Source of the DNA: Granulicella sp. WH15
GTDB taxonomy: Bacteria > Acidobacteriota > Terriglobia > Terriglobales > Acidobacteriaceae
Direction: 5' to 3'
DNA length: 64,000 nt
Assembly (NCBI RefSeq): GCF_009914315.1
Contig: NZ_CP042596.1
Coordinates: 1,984,001-2,048,000, forward strand
Positions 17,445 through 27,084 of the stretch are shown here, one piece after another. The translations under genes were made by a program, and so were the position numbers. Each line of letters starts with the position of its first letter. Position 1 is the first letter of the stretch. The notes beneath the pieces are model-generated. The model did no database searches and was not told the origin of the DNA. It was given only the letters and a program-made list of their open reading frames with translations.

Positions 17445-19544
17445 ATGAAAGTTATGCGTACCCACCTCTCTCTGCTCTTTGCCGCTGCTCTGCTTCTGTT
17501 TGGTGTCTCTTCCCAGGCACAGATCGCCGTGGTCGGCGATGGCGGCCCGGGTCCGGTGAAGGCCCAGCATCTTACGGCAGAGATGGTGACGCTGGCCCCG
17601 TCGATCTCGCCCGGCGGCACGTTGCAGGCTGGGCTTGTGCTGACGATGGAAGAGAAGTGGCACGTCTACTGGATCAACGCGGGCGACTCCGGCCAGGCAC
17701 CCAAGGTGGAGTGGACGCTGCCTGCCGGAATCACAGCAGGGCCGATGCAGTTTGCGCCGCCCACGCGGCTGCCGTTGGGACCGCTGATGGACTTCGGCTA
17801 CGAAGACACGGCGGCGTTCCCGATGCTGCTCACCGCCTCTCCCGACTTGAAGCCCGGCACGGTACACCTCGATGCCAAGGTGAGCTGGCTGGTCTGCCGC
17901 GAGGTCTGCATCCCCGGTAAGGCGCACATGGGGCTGGACCTGAAGATCGCTCCCAACAGCCCCGCCGGGCAGCCGATTGGCGCTCTTGGCGCGGCGATCA
18001 ACGCGCTGCCGAAGCCCTTGCCCGCGAGCGATAAGTTCACCGTCACAGGTGGCGCGAACGAGTTCGTCTTCACGCTGCTGACCAAGGACGACACCAGCGA
18101 CGTGGAGTTCTACCCCTTCGATCAGGACCAGATTCAAAACGCCGCCGAGCAGAGCTTCGAGCGTATCCCCGGCGGCTTCCGGCTGCGGGTCAAGCGGTCG
18201 CCCGATCTGACCAAGCTGCCTTCGGAGATGCATGGGCTGCTGCGCCTGAACGACAAGCTGGCGTATGAGTTCACGGCTCCGGTCGTGGCTGGCGAAGTTC
18301 CTCAAGCGGCTGGTGCGGCGCAGAACGGCTCGGCCAGCAAGCTCACTGCCTTCAGCGCCATCGGCCTCGCACTGCTGGGCGGAGCCATCCTCAACCTGAT
18401 GCCGTGCGTCTTCCCGGTTCTCTTCCTCAAGGGGCTGGCCCTGGTGCAGTCCTCGGGCGAAGAGCGCAGCCGTATGCGCGCGCACGGCCTCGTCTACACG
18501 CTCGGCATCCTCGTCTCTTTCTGGATCATCGTCGCGATCCTGTTGATTCTTCGAGCGGGCGGAAGTCAGGCCGGATGGGGCTTCCAGCTCCAGTCGCCGA
18601 CGTTCATCGCGGTGCTGGCCTCGTTCCTCTTCCTCTTCGCATTGTCGCTGGCGGGCCAGTTCGATCTCGGCCTCTCGCTCACCAGCGCGGGCGGCAGTCT
18701 GGCTAAGAAGGAGGGCCTCACCGGCAGCTTCTTCACCGGCGTTCTGGCTACTGTGGTTGCAACCCCTTGCACCGCTCCCCTCATGGGAGCGGCAGTAGGC
18801 TTCGCCCTGGCCCAGCCGCCGCTGATTACCTTTGCGGTCTTCACCGCCCTCGGAGTAGGGCTCGCGCTGCCGTACCTGCTGCTTACGTTCCAGCCGAGCT
18901 GGACCCGTCTGCTGCCGCGTCCAGGCGCGTGGATGGAGGTGCTCAAGCAGCTTACCTCCGTGCCGCTCTTCATCACGGTGGTCGGGCTGGTCTGGGTCTA
19001 CGGCAGCCTCTATTCGAGCAGCGTCAGCGATAGCGTCGACCATATCGCCCGCCTGCTCTTCGGTTTGCTGATCTTGGCCATCGCGGGCTGGGCGCTTGGA
19101 CGCTGGCCCGCCAAGACCGGCAGCGCCATTGCCGCCACGCTACTCTGTGCCGTCGCGCTGGCGGTGCCTCTGGTTCAGCCGAACCGCGATCCGCTCGTCT
19201 GGCAGCCCTACTCGCAGGCTACGCTCGACCAGGCCCGCGCCGCAGGGCATCCCGTTTTCATCGACTTCACCGCCGCCTGGTGCCTGAGCTGTCAGGTGAA
19301 CGAGAAGGCCGTCCTGCGTTCGGCGGATGTCGAACGCCAGCTCTCGGCGGGCAAGGTTACCCTGCTGCGCGCGGATTGGACCCACGAGGACCCGGAGATC
19401 ACCAAGCAACTGGCCGCAGTGGGCCGGAGCGGCGTACCCACCTACGTGCTCTATCCGGGCAAGCAGGACAGCAAGGCCGACGTTCTGCCCGAGCTGCTGA
19501 CCAAGAGCCTCGTGCTCGACGCCATCGAACGCGATACAAAGTAG
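17445..19544 (+). CDS. DsbD-like protein-disulfide reductase (ScsB-type)
   Basis: This 699-residue protein moves reducing power from cytoplasmic thioredoxin across the inner membrane. After a signal peptide (LSLLFAAALLLFGVSSQAQ) come a periplasmic N-terminal domain with a CREVC cysteine pair (about 150), eight membrane segments with the paired cysteines in NLMPCVFPVLFLKG and ATPCTAPLMGAA, and a C-terminal thioredoxin domain with AAWCLSCQVNEKAV. All redox cysteines are present. I use ATG 17445; TTG 17436, GTG 17442 and ATG 17454 are alternatives. A secreted redoxin gene follows. Confidence 0.9.
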   Translation: MKVMRTHLSLLFAAALLLFGVSSQAQIAVVGDGGPGPVKAQHLTAEMVTLAPSISPGGTLQAGLVLTMEEKWHVYWINAGDSGQAPKVEWTLPAGITAGPMQFAPPTRLPLGPLMDFGYEDTAAFPMLLTASPDLKPGTVHLDAKVSWLVCREVCIPGKAHMGLDLKIAPNSPAGQPIGALGAAINALPKPLPASDKFTVTGGANEFVFTLLTKDDTSDVEFYPFDQDQIQNAAEQSFERIPGGFRLRVKRSPDLTKLPSEMHGLLRLNDKLAYEFTAPVVAGEVPQAAGAAQNGSASKLTAFSAIGLALLGGAILNLMPCVFPVLFLKGLALVQSSGEERSRMRAHGLVYTLGILVSFWIIVAILLILRAGGSQAGWGFQLQSPTFIAVLASFLFLFALSLAGQFDLGLSLTSAGGSLAKKEGLTGSFFTGVLATVVATPCTAPLMGAAVGFALAQPPLITFAVFTALGVGLALPYLLLTFQPSWTRLLPRPGAWMEVLKQLTSVPLFITVVGLVWVYGSLYSSSVSDSVDHIARLLFGLLILAIAGWALGRWPAKTGSAIAATLLCAVALAVPLVQPNRDPLVWQPYSQATLDQARAAGHPVFIDFTAAWCLSCQVNEKAVLRSADVERQLSAGKVTLLRADWTHEDPEITKQLAAVGRSGVPTYVLYPGKQDSKADVLPELLTKSLVLDAIERDTK

Positions 19545-19629
19545 CTCGGCGTGAATTTTCACTTGCATCCCAAAGGCGAGTGGGAGCAAACTTGAGGCGC
19601 AGTTCATCCTCCATTCGGAGGTTGTACCC

Positions 19630-20229
19630 ATGCATCTCATCCGCTTTACTCCCCTCGTTCTCCTCGCCTCTACCCTTGCCTACGCCATCCCGCCCGGCTC
19701 TCTAGCGCCGGAGTTTACCGGAACCGACTCGAACGGCCACACGCACTCGCTCTCGCAGTACAAAGGCAAGTTCGTCGTGCTCGAATGGGCCAACAAGGGC
19801 TGTCCCTACGAGCAGAAGCAGTACAACAGCGGCAACATGGAAAAGCTGCAAAAGGAGTGGACTGCGAAGGGCGTGGTCTGGCTCTCGGTTATCTCGTCGG
19901 CTCCCGGCCAGCAGGGAAATGTGACACCCTCCGAAGAGAACGCCTATCTGGCCCAGATGCACGCGTCTCCGACGGCGGCGATCCTAGACCCGAGCGGTAC
20001 GATTGGCCGTGCGTATCAGGCCAAGACGACGCCTCACATGTTCGTCATCGACCCCAATGGCAAGGTCATCTACCAGGGAGCCATCGACGATCAGCCCACG
20101 CCAGACCCAGCCGAGATCGCTCACGCGCACAACTACGTTAGCGAGGCGCTAAACGCCGCCATAGCGGGCAAGCCGGTGCCGACACCGATGACGCATTCCT
20201 ACGGCTGTTCGGTGAAGTACGCGCAGTAG
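19630..20229 (+). CDS. Secreted thioredoxin-fold (AhpC/TSA-redoxin) protein
   Basis: A signal peptide (TPLVLLASTLAYA) precedes a redoxin domain. The active-site region is EWANKGCPYEQKQY: the first cysteine is kept while the second position of the CxxC pair is Glu, so it is a one-cysteine, peroxiredoxin-like variant. The end has a further cysteine in SYGCSVKYAQ that could act as resolving residue. GGAGG occurs ten bases before the ATG. Placed after the DsbD-like gene, it could be one of that reductase's periplasmic clients. Confidence 0.85.
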   Translation: MHLIRFTPLVLLASTLAYAIPPGSLAPEFTGTDSNGHTHSLSQYKGKFVVLEWANKGCPYEQKQYNSGNMEKLQKEWTAKGVVWLSVISSAPGQQGNVTPSEENAYLAQMHASPTAAILDPSGTIGRAYQAKTTPHMFVIDPNGKVIYQGAIDDQPTPDPAEIAHAHNYVSEALNAAIAGKPVPTPMTHSYGCSVKYAQ

Positions 20230-20240
20230 CTTTTGCCTTT

Positions 20241-20296
20241 ACGCGAAGCGTCCAAGACCGCACGAAGTGCCGCCTGCCCGGCGTGAGGGCGCTTTT
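20241..20296. repeat. Intergenic structured repeat, copy R1
   Basis: The segment runs from ACGCGAAGCGTCC to GGGCGCTTTT. The outer arms AGCGTCC and GGGCGCT pair (one G-U pair), enclosing GCAC-GAA-GTGC and a GCC/GGC hairpin, giving a three-way folded form. It lies between the convergent redoxin and VOC genes. The T run may make it a terminator for the plus strand. Confidence 0.75.
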
Positions 20297-20299
20297 GCC

Positions 20300-20794
20300 T
20301 TAGTTTTTATCGCCCATGAGCGTGCCCCTGCTGGCGAGCGCTTCGTCGGCTGCTGCCTGCGTCTCCTCGGCAGTCATCTGGCGCAGCTCCTGGGAGACCG
20401 ACCACTTATGCCCGTACGGGTCCGTCAACTGCCCGTAGCGAGCGCCCCAGAACATATCCGCGAGCGGCATATTCACGGTCGCGCCGCCTGCCACGGCCTT
20501 GTCCCAGAAGCTCTGCACGTCGTCCAGTTGCAGCGCCAGCGTGATCGGCGTTCCACCCAGCGCAATGGGTGTCATCGACGGCTGGTGCATCATCTCGGAG
20601 AAGTCGTCGCAGAGCATAATCATCGCGCCGTTGACGAGCAGCCGCGCGTGCATGATCTTATCGGTCTTCGGCATCAGGTGGGCCTCTCCCTCCTGGATGG
20701 CGCCGAAGGCTTTCTTGTAGAATTCGATGGCCTCGGCTGCGTTCGAGACGATCAGGTAGGGAGTCAGAGGCGGTACGGGAGTGGACATGGGCAT
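20300..20794 (-). CDS. VOC-family (PhnB/glyoxalase-like) protein
   Basis: The 164-residue protein has the paired beta-alpha-beta-beta-beta modules of the vicinal oxygen chelate fold: PYLIVSNAAEAIEFYKKAFG at the start and ARYGQLTDPYGHKWSVSQ in the second half, as in PhnB/YaeR relatives. Metal ligands are partly replaced, as is common in the PhnB group. No substrate can be assigned. Its 3' end abuts repeat R1. Confidence 0.85.
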   Translation of the reverse strand: MPMSTPVPPLTPYLIVSNAAEAIEFYKKAFGAIQEGEAHLMPKTDKIMHARLLVNGAMIMLCDDFSEMMHQPSMTPIALGGTPITLALQLDDVQSFWDKAVAGGATVNMPLADMFWGARYGQLTDPYGHKWSVSQELRQMTAEETQAAADEALASRGTLMGDKN

Positions 20795-20838
20795 CCTCGA
20801 TCAGGCGGATCTGGTGAACACGGAAAATCTACCACGCT

Positions 20839-22173
20839 CTACCCACGTTTTGCTGCCTTAATCCGTGAAATCTCCTCCATCCGCTGCGCCAACTGGCGCT
20901 CGCGTCCCTCCTGCGTGGGCTGGTAGTAGCGCCGCCCGGCGAGCGAGGGCGGCAGGCACTCCATGTCGGCCACGCGACCTTCGACGTCGTGGGCGTACTG
21001 GTAGTCGCGCCCGTAGTTCAGCTCTTTCATCAGACGCGTGGGCGCATTGCGCAGATGCAGCGGTACCGGCTCGGCGATGGTTGCCTGAATATCGGATTTC
21101 ACCGCGTTGTAAGCTGTATAGACCGCATTAGACTTAGGAGCCAACGCCAGATAAACCACCGCCTGCGCGAGCGCCAGCCCACCCTCCGGCTGGCCGAGGA
21201 AGTGCATCGCGTCCCGAGCCGAGAGGCACAGGTTCAGCGCCTCGGGCGCGGCCAGTCCGATGTCCTCGACGGCCATCCGCACCACCCGCCGCGCGCAGTA
21301 CATAGGGTCTTCACCCGCCTCGAGCATCCGTCCCAGCCAGTAGAGCGCCGCATCCGGATCGCTGTTGCGCACGCTCTTGTGCAGCGCCGAGATGATGTCG
21401 TAGTGCTGCTCGCCCTTCTTGTCGTAGAGCAGCATCCGCCGCTGCATGGCCTCGGCTGCCAGAGCCTTGGTGATGGTCTTGCCGCCGCGCCCGTCGGCCA
21501 GCTTCGCCGCTACTTCGAGCGCGTTCAGCGCGTTGCGAGCATCGCCGCTGGCATAGGCCGCAATCGTCGTCAGAGCGTCATCGTCGGCTTCGAGCCCCAT
21601 CGCTCCCAACCCGCGCTCTTCATCGGCAAGAGCCCGCCGCAACAGCGCCAGAACCTCATCTTCACTCAGCGCGACCAGCGTGTACACGCGGCAGCGCGAG
21701 AGCAGCGCCGCGTTGATCTCGAACGATGGGTTCTCGGTCGTCGCGCCGATCAGCCGGATCGTCCCGCGCTCCACGTAGGGCAGGAATGCATCCTGCTGAG
21801 CCTTATTGAAGCGATGAATCTCGTCGACAAACAGGATGGTGCGCGAGCCGAAGCCCGCAGCCTTCTCGGCCTCGACCATCACCTGCTTGATCTCCTTGAT
21901 GCCCGAGAGCACGGCGGAGAACTCGATAAAACTGGCCTGGGTGACCTGCGCGATGATCTTGGCGAGCGTCGTCTTGCCCACGCCGGGCGGACCCCAGAAG
22001 ATCATGGAGCCGCCGTCGTCGTGCTCGATGGCGAGCCGCAACGGCTTGCCATCGCCCAGCAGATGCTGCTGCCCGCTGTACTCGGCGAGCGTGCGCGGTC
22101 GCATACGCTCGGCCAGCGGAGCCTGCTTGGCGGCCTGCGCGGCAGCCAGCGGCGATGTATCGAATAAGCTCAA
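20839..22173 (-). CDS. rarA: Replication-associated recombination protein A (RarA/MgsA), AAA+ ATPase
   Basis: RarA acts at stalled replication forks and at ends of duplex DNA. The 444-residue protein shows the RarA leader [19 protein letters not shown], Walker [13 protein letters not shown], Walker [20 protein letters not shown], sensor 1 [13 protein letters not shown], an arginine-finger region [10 protein letters not shown] and the tetramerisation C-terminus ([34 protein letters not shown]). It overlaps the start region of the upstream TrmH gene by four bases, so the two form an operon. Confidence 0.95.
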   Translation of the reverse strand: MSLFDTSPLAAAQAAKQAPLAERMRPRTLAEYSGQQHLLGDGKPLRLAIEHDDGGSMIFWGPPGVGKTTLAKIIAQVTQASFIEFSAVLSGIKEIKQVMVEAEKAAGFGSRTILFVDEIHRFNKAQQDAFLPYVERGTIRLIGATTENPSFEINAALLSRCRVYTLVALSEDEVLALLRRALADEERGLGAMGLEADDDALTTIAAYASGDARNALNALEVAAKLADGRGGKTITKALAAEAMQRRMLLYDKKGEQHYDIISALHKSVRNSDPDAALYWLGRMLEAGEDPMYCARRVVRMAVEDIGLAAPEALNLCLSARDAMHFLGQPEGGLALAQAVVYLALAPKSNAVYTAYNAVKSDIQATIAEPVPLHLRNAPTRLMKELNYGRDYQYAHDVEGRVADMECLPPSLAGRRYYQPTQEGRERQLAQRMEEISRIKAAKRG

Positions 22174-22964
22174 AGCACTCTCCTCTGCCGCGAAGCCTCA
22201 TACAGCAGCAGCGATCCCGCCACCGCGGCGTTCAGGCTTTCGACGCGTCCCGGGCAGGGAATCGTTATCCGCGCGTCGGCCATTGAGACCCAACCCTCGC
22301 CCAGACCCGCGCCCTCGTTGCCGATCAGCAGCGCCGCCGGTCCGGTCAGGTCGGTGCTGCCCGCGTCTTTCGCGTCCTCCGGCATTGCGGCAAAGAGCCT
22401 TACCGCATGGGCCTCGAGCAGCTTCATCTCCTCGCTCCCCGCGACCGCCAGCGGCATCCGAAAGACCGATCCGGCTGAGGCTCGGATAGCCTTCTGGTTC
22501 CACGGGCTCACGGTTCCCGGCGAGGTCATCACTCCCGTTGCGCCAAACGCCTCGGCCGAGCGGATGAGCGTGCCTAAATTTCCGGGGTCCTGTAATCCCA
22601 CAGCAATCAAGATCAGCGGAGTCCCCACCAGCATCGCCTCGACGCTCGCCGTCGGCGGTACCAGCAGCGCGGCGATCCCCTGCGGCGTCTGCGTCTCGAC
22701 GCAGCTCGCGAAGACATCGCCAGCCAGCCGGATGACCTCAACCCCGCGAGGCACCCACGACGGCGTCTCCCGCCGCTCGCTCACGAAGACGGTCTTCAGC
22801 ACCTGCCCACTGCGCAGAGCCTCTTCGAGCAGATGCTCGCCTTCAATCGCAACCAGTCCGCTGCTCAGCCTCGCCTGCCCGGCGAAGGCCGCGCGCAACT
22901 GCTTCACCCGCGCATTGCTGCGGCTCGTCACCACTGCCTGTTCGCCGCTTTGAGTAAACCCCAT
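22170..22964 (-). CDS. TrmH/SpoU-family RNA 2'-O-methyltransferase
   Basis: The 264-residue protein has an N-terminal substrate-binding domain ([14 protein letters not shown]) and a C-terminal SPOUT knot domain with motif 1 [19 protein letters not shown], motif 2 [13 protein letters not shown] and motif 3 [20 protein letters not shown]. It methylates a ribose in rRNA or tRNA; which site is not clear from sequence. The stop overlaps the rarA start by four bases. Confidence 0.92.
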   Translation of the reverse strand: MGFTQSGEQAVVTSRSNARVKQLRAAFAGQARLSSGLVAIEGEHLLEEALRSGQVLKTVFVSERRETPSWVPRGVEVIRLAGDVFASCVETQTPQGIAALLVPPTASVEAMLVGTPLILIAVGLQDPGNLGTLIRSAEAFGATGVMTSPGTVSPWNQKAIRASAGSVFRMPLAVAGSEEMKLLEAHAVRLFAAMPEDAKDAGSTDLTGPAALLIGNEGAGLGEGWVSMADARITIPCPGRVESLNAAVAGSLLLYEASRQRRVL

Positions 22965-23152
22965 CTCAAAATCTTACGCGTCCGGTTATGGGAAAGGCTC
23001 CGGCGGTTTGTGGGAAAAAGGTCCACGCAGTCATGGCACCCCCGTTTCGCCATAGGCCGTCAGACGGTATGCTAGGGAACGGCCCTCGACTGACCCAGCC
23101 GTGATGGCCCGTGGTCGTTTACCAAACTGAAACCGGCACAGGAGCCTGAACT

Positions 23153-23797
23153 TTGACGGCAGAGATTCTCCGCATTCATCCCGACGAGCCCGAAGCCAGC
23201 CTCATCGACTACGTCGTCAAAAGCATCAACACAGGCAACGTGGTGGCGCTCCCGACCGATACCTTCTACGGGCTCGCCGTCGATCCGGTCAATCTCTACG
23301 CGGTCGAGCGTATCTACGACCTGAAGAACCGCGCCCGGCACAAGCCGCTCTCGCTGCTCATCTCCGACGTCGCCCAGGCCTATGGCCTCGCGCGCAATAT
23401 CGACACGGCCTTCGACCGGCTGGCCGAGCGCTTCTGGCCGGGGCCGCTGACGATCATCGTCAAGGCCAGCTCGCGGCTACCGCTGCGGGTGACGGCCAAC
23501 ACCGGCAATGTGGCCTTGCGCGTGCCCGAAGCAGCGATCTCCCGCGCCGTGGTGGATCGTCTGGGGCTACCCATCACGGCGACCTCCGCGAACCTGCACG
23601 GTTTGCCTGAATGCACCCATGCCCGCGCCGTCTTCGACCAGTTGGGGGATAAGATTCCGCTCATCGTGGATGGCGGTCCGACCTCGCGCACGGTGGCTAC
23701 GACGATCGTCGATCTTTCGGGTGGCGGCAACTCGTGGATGATCCTGCGTGAGGGCGCGATCCCGACGCATGAGATAGCCCTCTGCCTGCAACGGTAG
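23153..23797 (+). CDS. L-threonylcarbamoyladenylate synthase (Sua5/YciO/YrdC)
   Basis: The enzyme makes threonylcarbamoyl-AMP for the t6A modification of tRNAs reading ANN codons. The 214-residue protein is a single YrdC domain: VALPTDTFYGLAVDP, the KNRARHKPLSLLI motif that binds substrate, and TATSANLHGLPE with the SxN motif. The start is TTG 23153; AGGAG lies eight bases before it and no ATG or GTG fits better. YciO-like members cannot be fully excluded. Confidence 0.9.
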   Translation: MTAEILRIHPDEPEASLIDYVVKSINTGNVVALPTDTFYGLAVDPVNLYAVERIYDLKNRARHKPLSLLISDVAQAYGLARNIDTAFDRLAERFWPGPLTIIVKASSRLPLRVTANTGNVALRVPEAAISRAVVDRLGLPITATSANLHGLPECTHARAVFDQLGDKIPLIVDGGPTSRTVATTIVDLSGGGNSWMILREGAIPTHEIALCLQR

Positions 23798-23806
23798 GCA
23801 AGAAAC

Positions 23807-23861
23807 ACGCGAAGCGTCCAGAACCGCACGAAGCGCCGCTCGTCCGGCGTTAGGACGCTGT
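23807..23861. repeat. Intergenic structured repeat, copy R2
   Basis: It runs from ACGCGAAGCGTCC to GGACGCT, with the outer arms fully paired and the inner GCAC-GAA-GCGC slightly mismatched. It follows the Sua5-type gene stop by nine bases. Unlike the other copies it lies between two genes in the same direction. Confidence 0.75.
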
Positions 23862-23969
23862 TGCTGTTGGGATTGGCGCGATAGCCCATACCGGGCGATA
23901 CTGTTCCAATCACCTAAGGACACCGTACACTCCCTTTTGGCACGCGTACGGACTTCTGACGCTTTTTTC

Positions 23970-24647
23970 ATGACCGCTCGCCCCTCCAACCCGCGATCCG
24001 TTTCAGACTCCGGCAGCTTCGCGCGTCTGCTCGGCCGTCTGCTTGCTCTTCTGGTGCTGGTGGCATTGGCGTGGTCGTTCTGGATCTATCTCCGCATCAA
24101 CAAGGTCGCCGAGCAGGATCAGGCCCAGCCCGCCGATGCCATCGCGGTCTTCGGCGCGGCGGAGTACGCCGGTCGCCCGTCGCCGGTCTTCCACGCCCGG
24201 CTCGACCACGCCGTGCAGCTCTACCGGATGCAGATCGCCCCCATCGTCATCACGCTGGGTGGCGGTGGAGACCGCGACTCGGGCAAGACTGAGGGCGGCG
24301 TGGGCCGAGACTATCTGCTGGCCAACGGCATCCCCTTCGAACGGATCATCGCCGAGACGCGCTCGACCGATACCGAGCAGCAGGTGCGCCGTCTGGCCGC
24401 CATCGCGCGCGAGAACCAGATGCACAGCATCGTGGTGGTCAGCGATCCGACCCACCTGTTCCGCATCCAGCAGCTCTGCGCCGCCGCCGGGCTGGACGTC
24501 TACACCTCGCCGCGGCCGAGCTTCGGCAACATCGGCCCGTGGGATCTGGCGATGCGGTACCTGCACGAGATCGTCAGCTACACCGCGCTGACCCTGCACC
24601 TGAACGGCAGCGTGCACCGCTGGGCCGAGGGCCGGAACGAAGATTAG
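23970..24647 (+). CDS. YdcF/SanA-like DUF218 membrane protein
   Basis: The 225-residue protein has one N-terminal membrane helix (LLALLVLVALAWSFWIYLRI) and an outward DUF218 domain: DAIAVFGAAEYAGRPSPVFHARLDHAVQLY, GGGGDRDSGKTEG, ETRSTDTEQQVRRLA and VSDPTHLFRIQQLC. Family members take part in envelope integrity and polysaccharide steps, but the reaction is unknown. I use ATG 23970; an upstream TTG at 23937 would place extra residues before the membrane helix. It converges with and overlaps the DUF92 gene by four bases. Confidence 0.88.
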   Translation: MTARPSNPRSVSDSGSFARLLGRLLALLVLVALAWSFWIYLRINKVAEQDQAQPADAIAVFGAAEYAGRPSPVFHARLDHAVQLYRMQIAPIVITLGGGGDRDSGKTEGGVGRDYLLANGIPFERIIAETRSTDTEQQVRRLAAIARENQMHSIVVVSDPTHLFRIQQLCAAAGLDVYTSPRPSFGNIGPWDLAMRYLHEIVSYTALTLHLNGSVHRWAEGRNED

Positions 24648-25555
24648 ATCATCCGAAACAGCAGGTAGGCGATCACGGCTGCGAAGACCGTCGAGGTGAA
24701 GTTCACCAGATCGTTGCCGAGCCATCCCTTGCGTTCAATCGTTGCGCCCAGCAGGCTGTCAAAGACCAACCCCGCCACTCCTCCCAGCAGAGCAATCCCC
24801 GCTGCTGTTCCCACTTGGGGAAACATCGCCCATGCGCCCACCAGAGCTACCAGTGCCGCTGAAACGACTCCGGCGACGGTGCCGAGGAGGCTGACCGCGC
24901 CATCGGTGCCCGGCTCGACGCGGCGCAGGCTGGTCAGCAGAAACGGCCTGCCCCCGAAGGCCTGACCGATCTCGGAGGAGACTGTGTCTGCCGTGGCCTC
25001 GGCGAGTGCGGCCAGCGCCAGCACACGGATCAGGTTGCCGAGGAACAGCGGCACCGTTGCCCTGTGAATTGTCAGAACAGGCAACGCGGCAAAAAGCCCG
25101 GCGGCCCCCAGGTTGGCGATGATCTGCGAGGCGCTCCGCCCGCGTCTACCCTCGGCGAGTCCGGCGGCGATCTTGCGCCGCTTGCCCGCGCGGGTGGCCG
25201 AGAAGGTGATGACAAAGAGTGCCAGAAGGGGAGTCAGCGCCGTGTGCATCACGCTCTGCCGCAGCCCCGAGGCGGTCCAGAAGGTCAGCAGCAGGCAGAT
25301 CGAGCCTCCCGCGACGGCTGCCGCCGGGGTTGCGGCCCGCAGCCTCCAGGCCGACAGTGCGAAGATGGCGCTGACCGCCAGCTCCCGCCAGGGCACAGCC
25401 GCCCAGAGGATCGTCTCCGCGCATAACGCCGCCAGCAGAACTCCCACCACGGCCACCAGCCAGCTCGATTGCCGACGGTCTCGCTCAAGGGGGATCGGTT
25501 TTCGCCATAGTATTTCTTGAGGACTCACATTCGGTTCGGCTGCCACGCTCTCCAC
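24644..25555 (-). CDS. DUF92 (TMEM19/VTE6-like) integral membrane protein
   Basis: The 303-residue protein has about seven membrane helices. The family signature is in the second half: LAEATADTVSSEIGQAFGG, LLTSLRRVEPGTDGAVSLLGT, FDSLLGATIERKGWLGNDLVNF. Plant VTE6 of this family phosphorylates phytyl phosphate, and bacterial members may be prenyl-phosphate kinases; that is inferred from family only. Divergent from the YVTN lipoprotein gene at 25650. Confidence 0.88.
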   Translation of the reverse strand: MESVAAEPNVSPQEILWRKPIPLERDRRQSSWLVAVVGVLLAALCAETILWAAVPWRELAVSAIFALSAWRLRAATPAAAVAGGSICLLLTFWTASGLRQSVMHTALTPLLALFVITFSATRAGKRRKIAAGLAEGRRGRSASQIIANLGAAGLFAALPVLTIHRATVPLFLGNLIRVLALAALAEATADTVSSEIGQAFGGRPFLLTSLRRVEPGTDGAVSLLGTVAGVVSAALVALVGAWAMFPQVGTAAGIALLGGVAGLVFDSLLGATIERKGWLGNDLVNFTSTVFAAVIAYLLFRMI

Positions 25556-25649
25556 CCCTGCCTTGATTTACAATCGAACCTTGAGCATAGCCAAGACGGG
25601 AACACTCGTGGGAGCACTTTTGCATTCAGCAGAAAAGCAGGAAGAAGTG

Positions 25650-27011
25650 ATGATCGTTAAGAGCGCGTCAAAGCACTCCGCCTTTTGGTCGCAGTCGGTT
25701 GCGGGTGTGGTTCTGGCCGCTGCTCTTGCAGCTACAGGCTGCGGCAACACCTACCGTCCCGTCGTCAGCTCGATCAATCCGGTCGGCCCGGCGGGCCAGG
25801 CCACCAAGTACGCCGTGGTGATCTCAAACCCCAGTGCGAATGCTCCGGGCCTGGTCACCTTCGTCGATGTATTCGGCGACTCTGTCCTGGTCGCGGCCAA
25901 CATCGATCCGGTGCCGCAGTATCTGCAACTGGATTCGAGCGGAGGCACGGGCTTCACGCTCCACGCCGACGGCACGATGAACAGCTTCACCATTACGACC
26001 AGCCTGCTGACCAGCCAGGTTCTCCGGACCACGCTGCTCCCGGGTGCGAACCCCATCAGCCTGTCGCAGGTCGCGGCCAACACCTACGTTGCGGAGGGCG
26101 GTCTCAGCGCGGTTGCGCAGCTCACGGGCTCTCCTCCCGCCCTGCAACAGGAGATCCCGACCGGATCGAACCCGGTCTACACCGTCGGGGCCAACACGGC
26201 AACCCGCGTCTACGCCCTCTCGGTGGGCGACAAGACCGCTCCAGGCCTGGCCACGCCCATTGAGACCACCAGCAACACCCCCGACGCTCCGATCACGGTC
26301 GGCGTCAACCCCGTTTACGGCGTAATGACCGCAGACACGCGCCGCGCCTTCGTGATGAACAAGGGCAGCAACAGCGTCAGTGTCATCAACGCGCAGACCA
26401 ACGCGCTCGATACCTTCACCAACTCCAGCAAGGTGGTCACGAGCACCATTCCCGTGGGCGTGGCGCCTGTCTGGGCCGACTTCGCCCCCACCCGCTCGGA
26501 GCTGCTCGTCGCCAACTCGGGCACCGGCACGAGCAATGGAAGCGTCAGCATCATCAGCATCCCGCTCTGCTCGACGACGGCGGTCGATAACCCGAACTGC
26601 GACCCGGCCAATCCGGTCGACGCAACCGGATTCGGCACCACCGTCGCCACGGTTCCGGTCGGCGTAAACCCGATCATGATTGCGGTTCTGCAGGACGGAA
26701 CCAAGGCTTACGTCGCCAACGCGGGTAACGTCTCTGCCGGTATCGCCGGTTCGATCAGCGTTATCGACCTGAACAGCAACACGGTTACGGCCACGCTGCC
26801 TGCCGTCTCTGGCGATACCAACCTCCTCGACACCGCGGTTCACGGCCATCCGAACTGGATCGCCGTTACCACCGGCACACCCACGGGCAAGGTCTATGTC
26901 ACCGCGCCGGACTCGACCGACATGACGGTCATGCGAACCGACATCGACGTTGTGACCGCGCACATCAATCTGCAGGGTAATGGAGTCGCTGTTCGCGTCA
27001 CCGCTCCCTAG
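25650..27011 (+). CDS. YVTN beta-propeller repeat lipoprotein
   Basis: A lipoprotein signal (VLAAALAATGC) precedes a beta-propeller made of YVTN-type blades, for example IPVGVAPVWADFAPTRSELL, GSVSIISIP, VPVGVNPIMIAVLQDGTKAY and GSISVIDLNSNTV. It is a surface or periplasmic protein for binding or scaffolding; such lipoproteins are numerous in Acidobacteriota. I use ATG 25650 with AGGAAG before it; the longer frame from 25563 puts 29 residues before the signal. A strong terminator follows. Confidence 0.85.
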   Translation: MIVKSASKHSAFWSQSVAGVVLAAALAATGCGNTYRPVVSSINPVGPAGQATKYAVVISNPSANAPGLVTFVDVFGDSVLVAANIDPVPQYLQLDSSGGTGFTLHADGTMNSFTITTSLLTSQVLRTTLLPGANPISLSQVAANTYVAEGGLSAVAQLTGSPPALQQEIPTGSNPVYTVGANTATRVYALSVGDKTAPGLATPIETTSNTPDAPITVGVNPVYGVMTADTRRAFVMNKGSNSVSVINAQTNALDTFTNSSKVVTSTIPVGVAPVWADFAPTRSELLVANSGTGTSNGSVSIISIPLCSTTAVDNPNCDPANPVDATGFGTTVATVPVGVNPIMIAVLQDGTKAYVANAGNVSAGIAGSISVIDLNSNTVTATLPAVSGDTNLLDTAVHGHPNWIAVTTGTPTGKVYVTAPDSTDMTVMRTDIDVVTAHINLQGNGVAVRVTAP

Positions 27012-27031
27012 CCTGACCGCATCTGCTACGC

Positions 27032-27075
27032 AACGAGCCATCCTTCACGTCGTGGAGGATGGCTCGTTACTTTTT
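27032..27075 (+). terminator. Rho-independent terminator
   Basis: A 13-bp perfect stem (27032-27044 with 27056-27068) is followed by ACTTTTT. It ends the YVTN lipoprotein transcript 20 bases after the stop. Confidence 0.93.
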
Positions 27076-27084
27076 CACCGCTGA

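Noticed and set aside
17391..19043. 550-residue minus-strand frame
   Set aside because: Antisense to the DsbD-like gene, whose cysteine motifs and membrane segments are intact on the plus strand.
25824..27041. 405-residue minus-strand frame
   Set aside because: Shadow of the YVTN lipoprotein; Asp/Arg/Gly-rich with no fold-like pattern.
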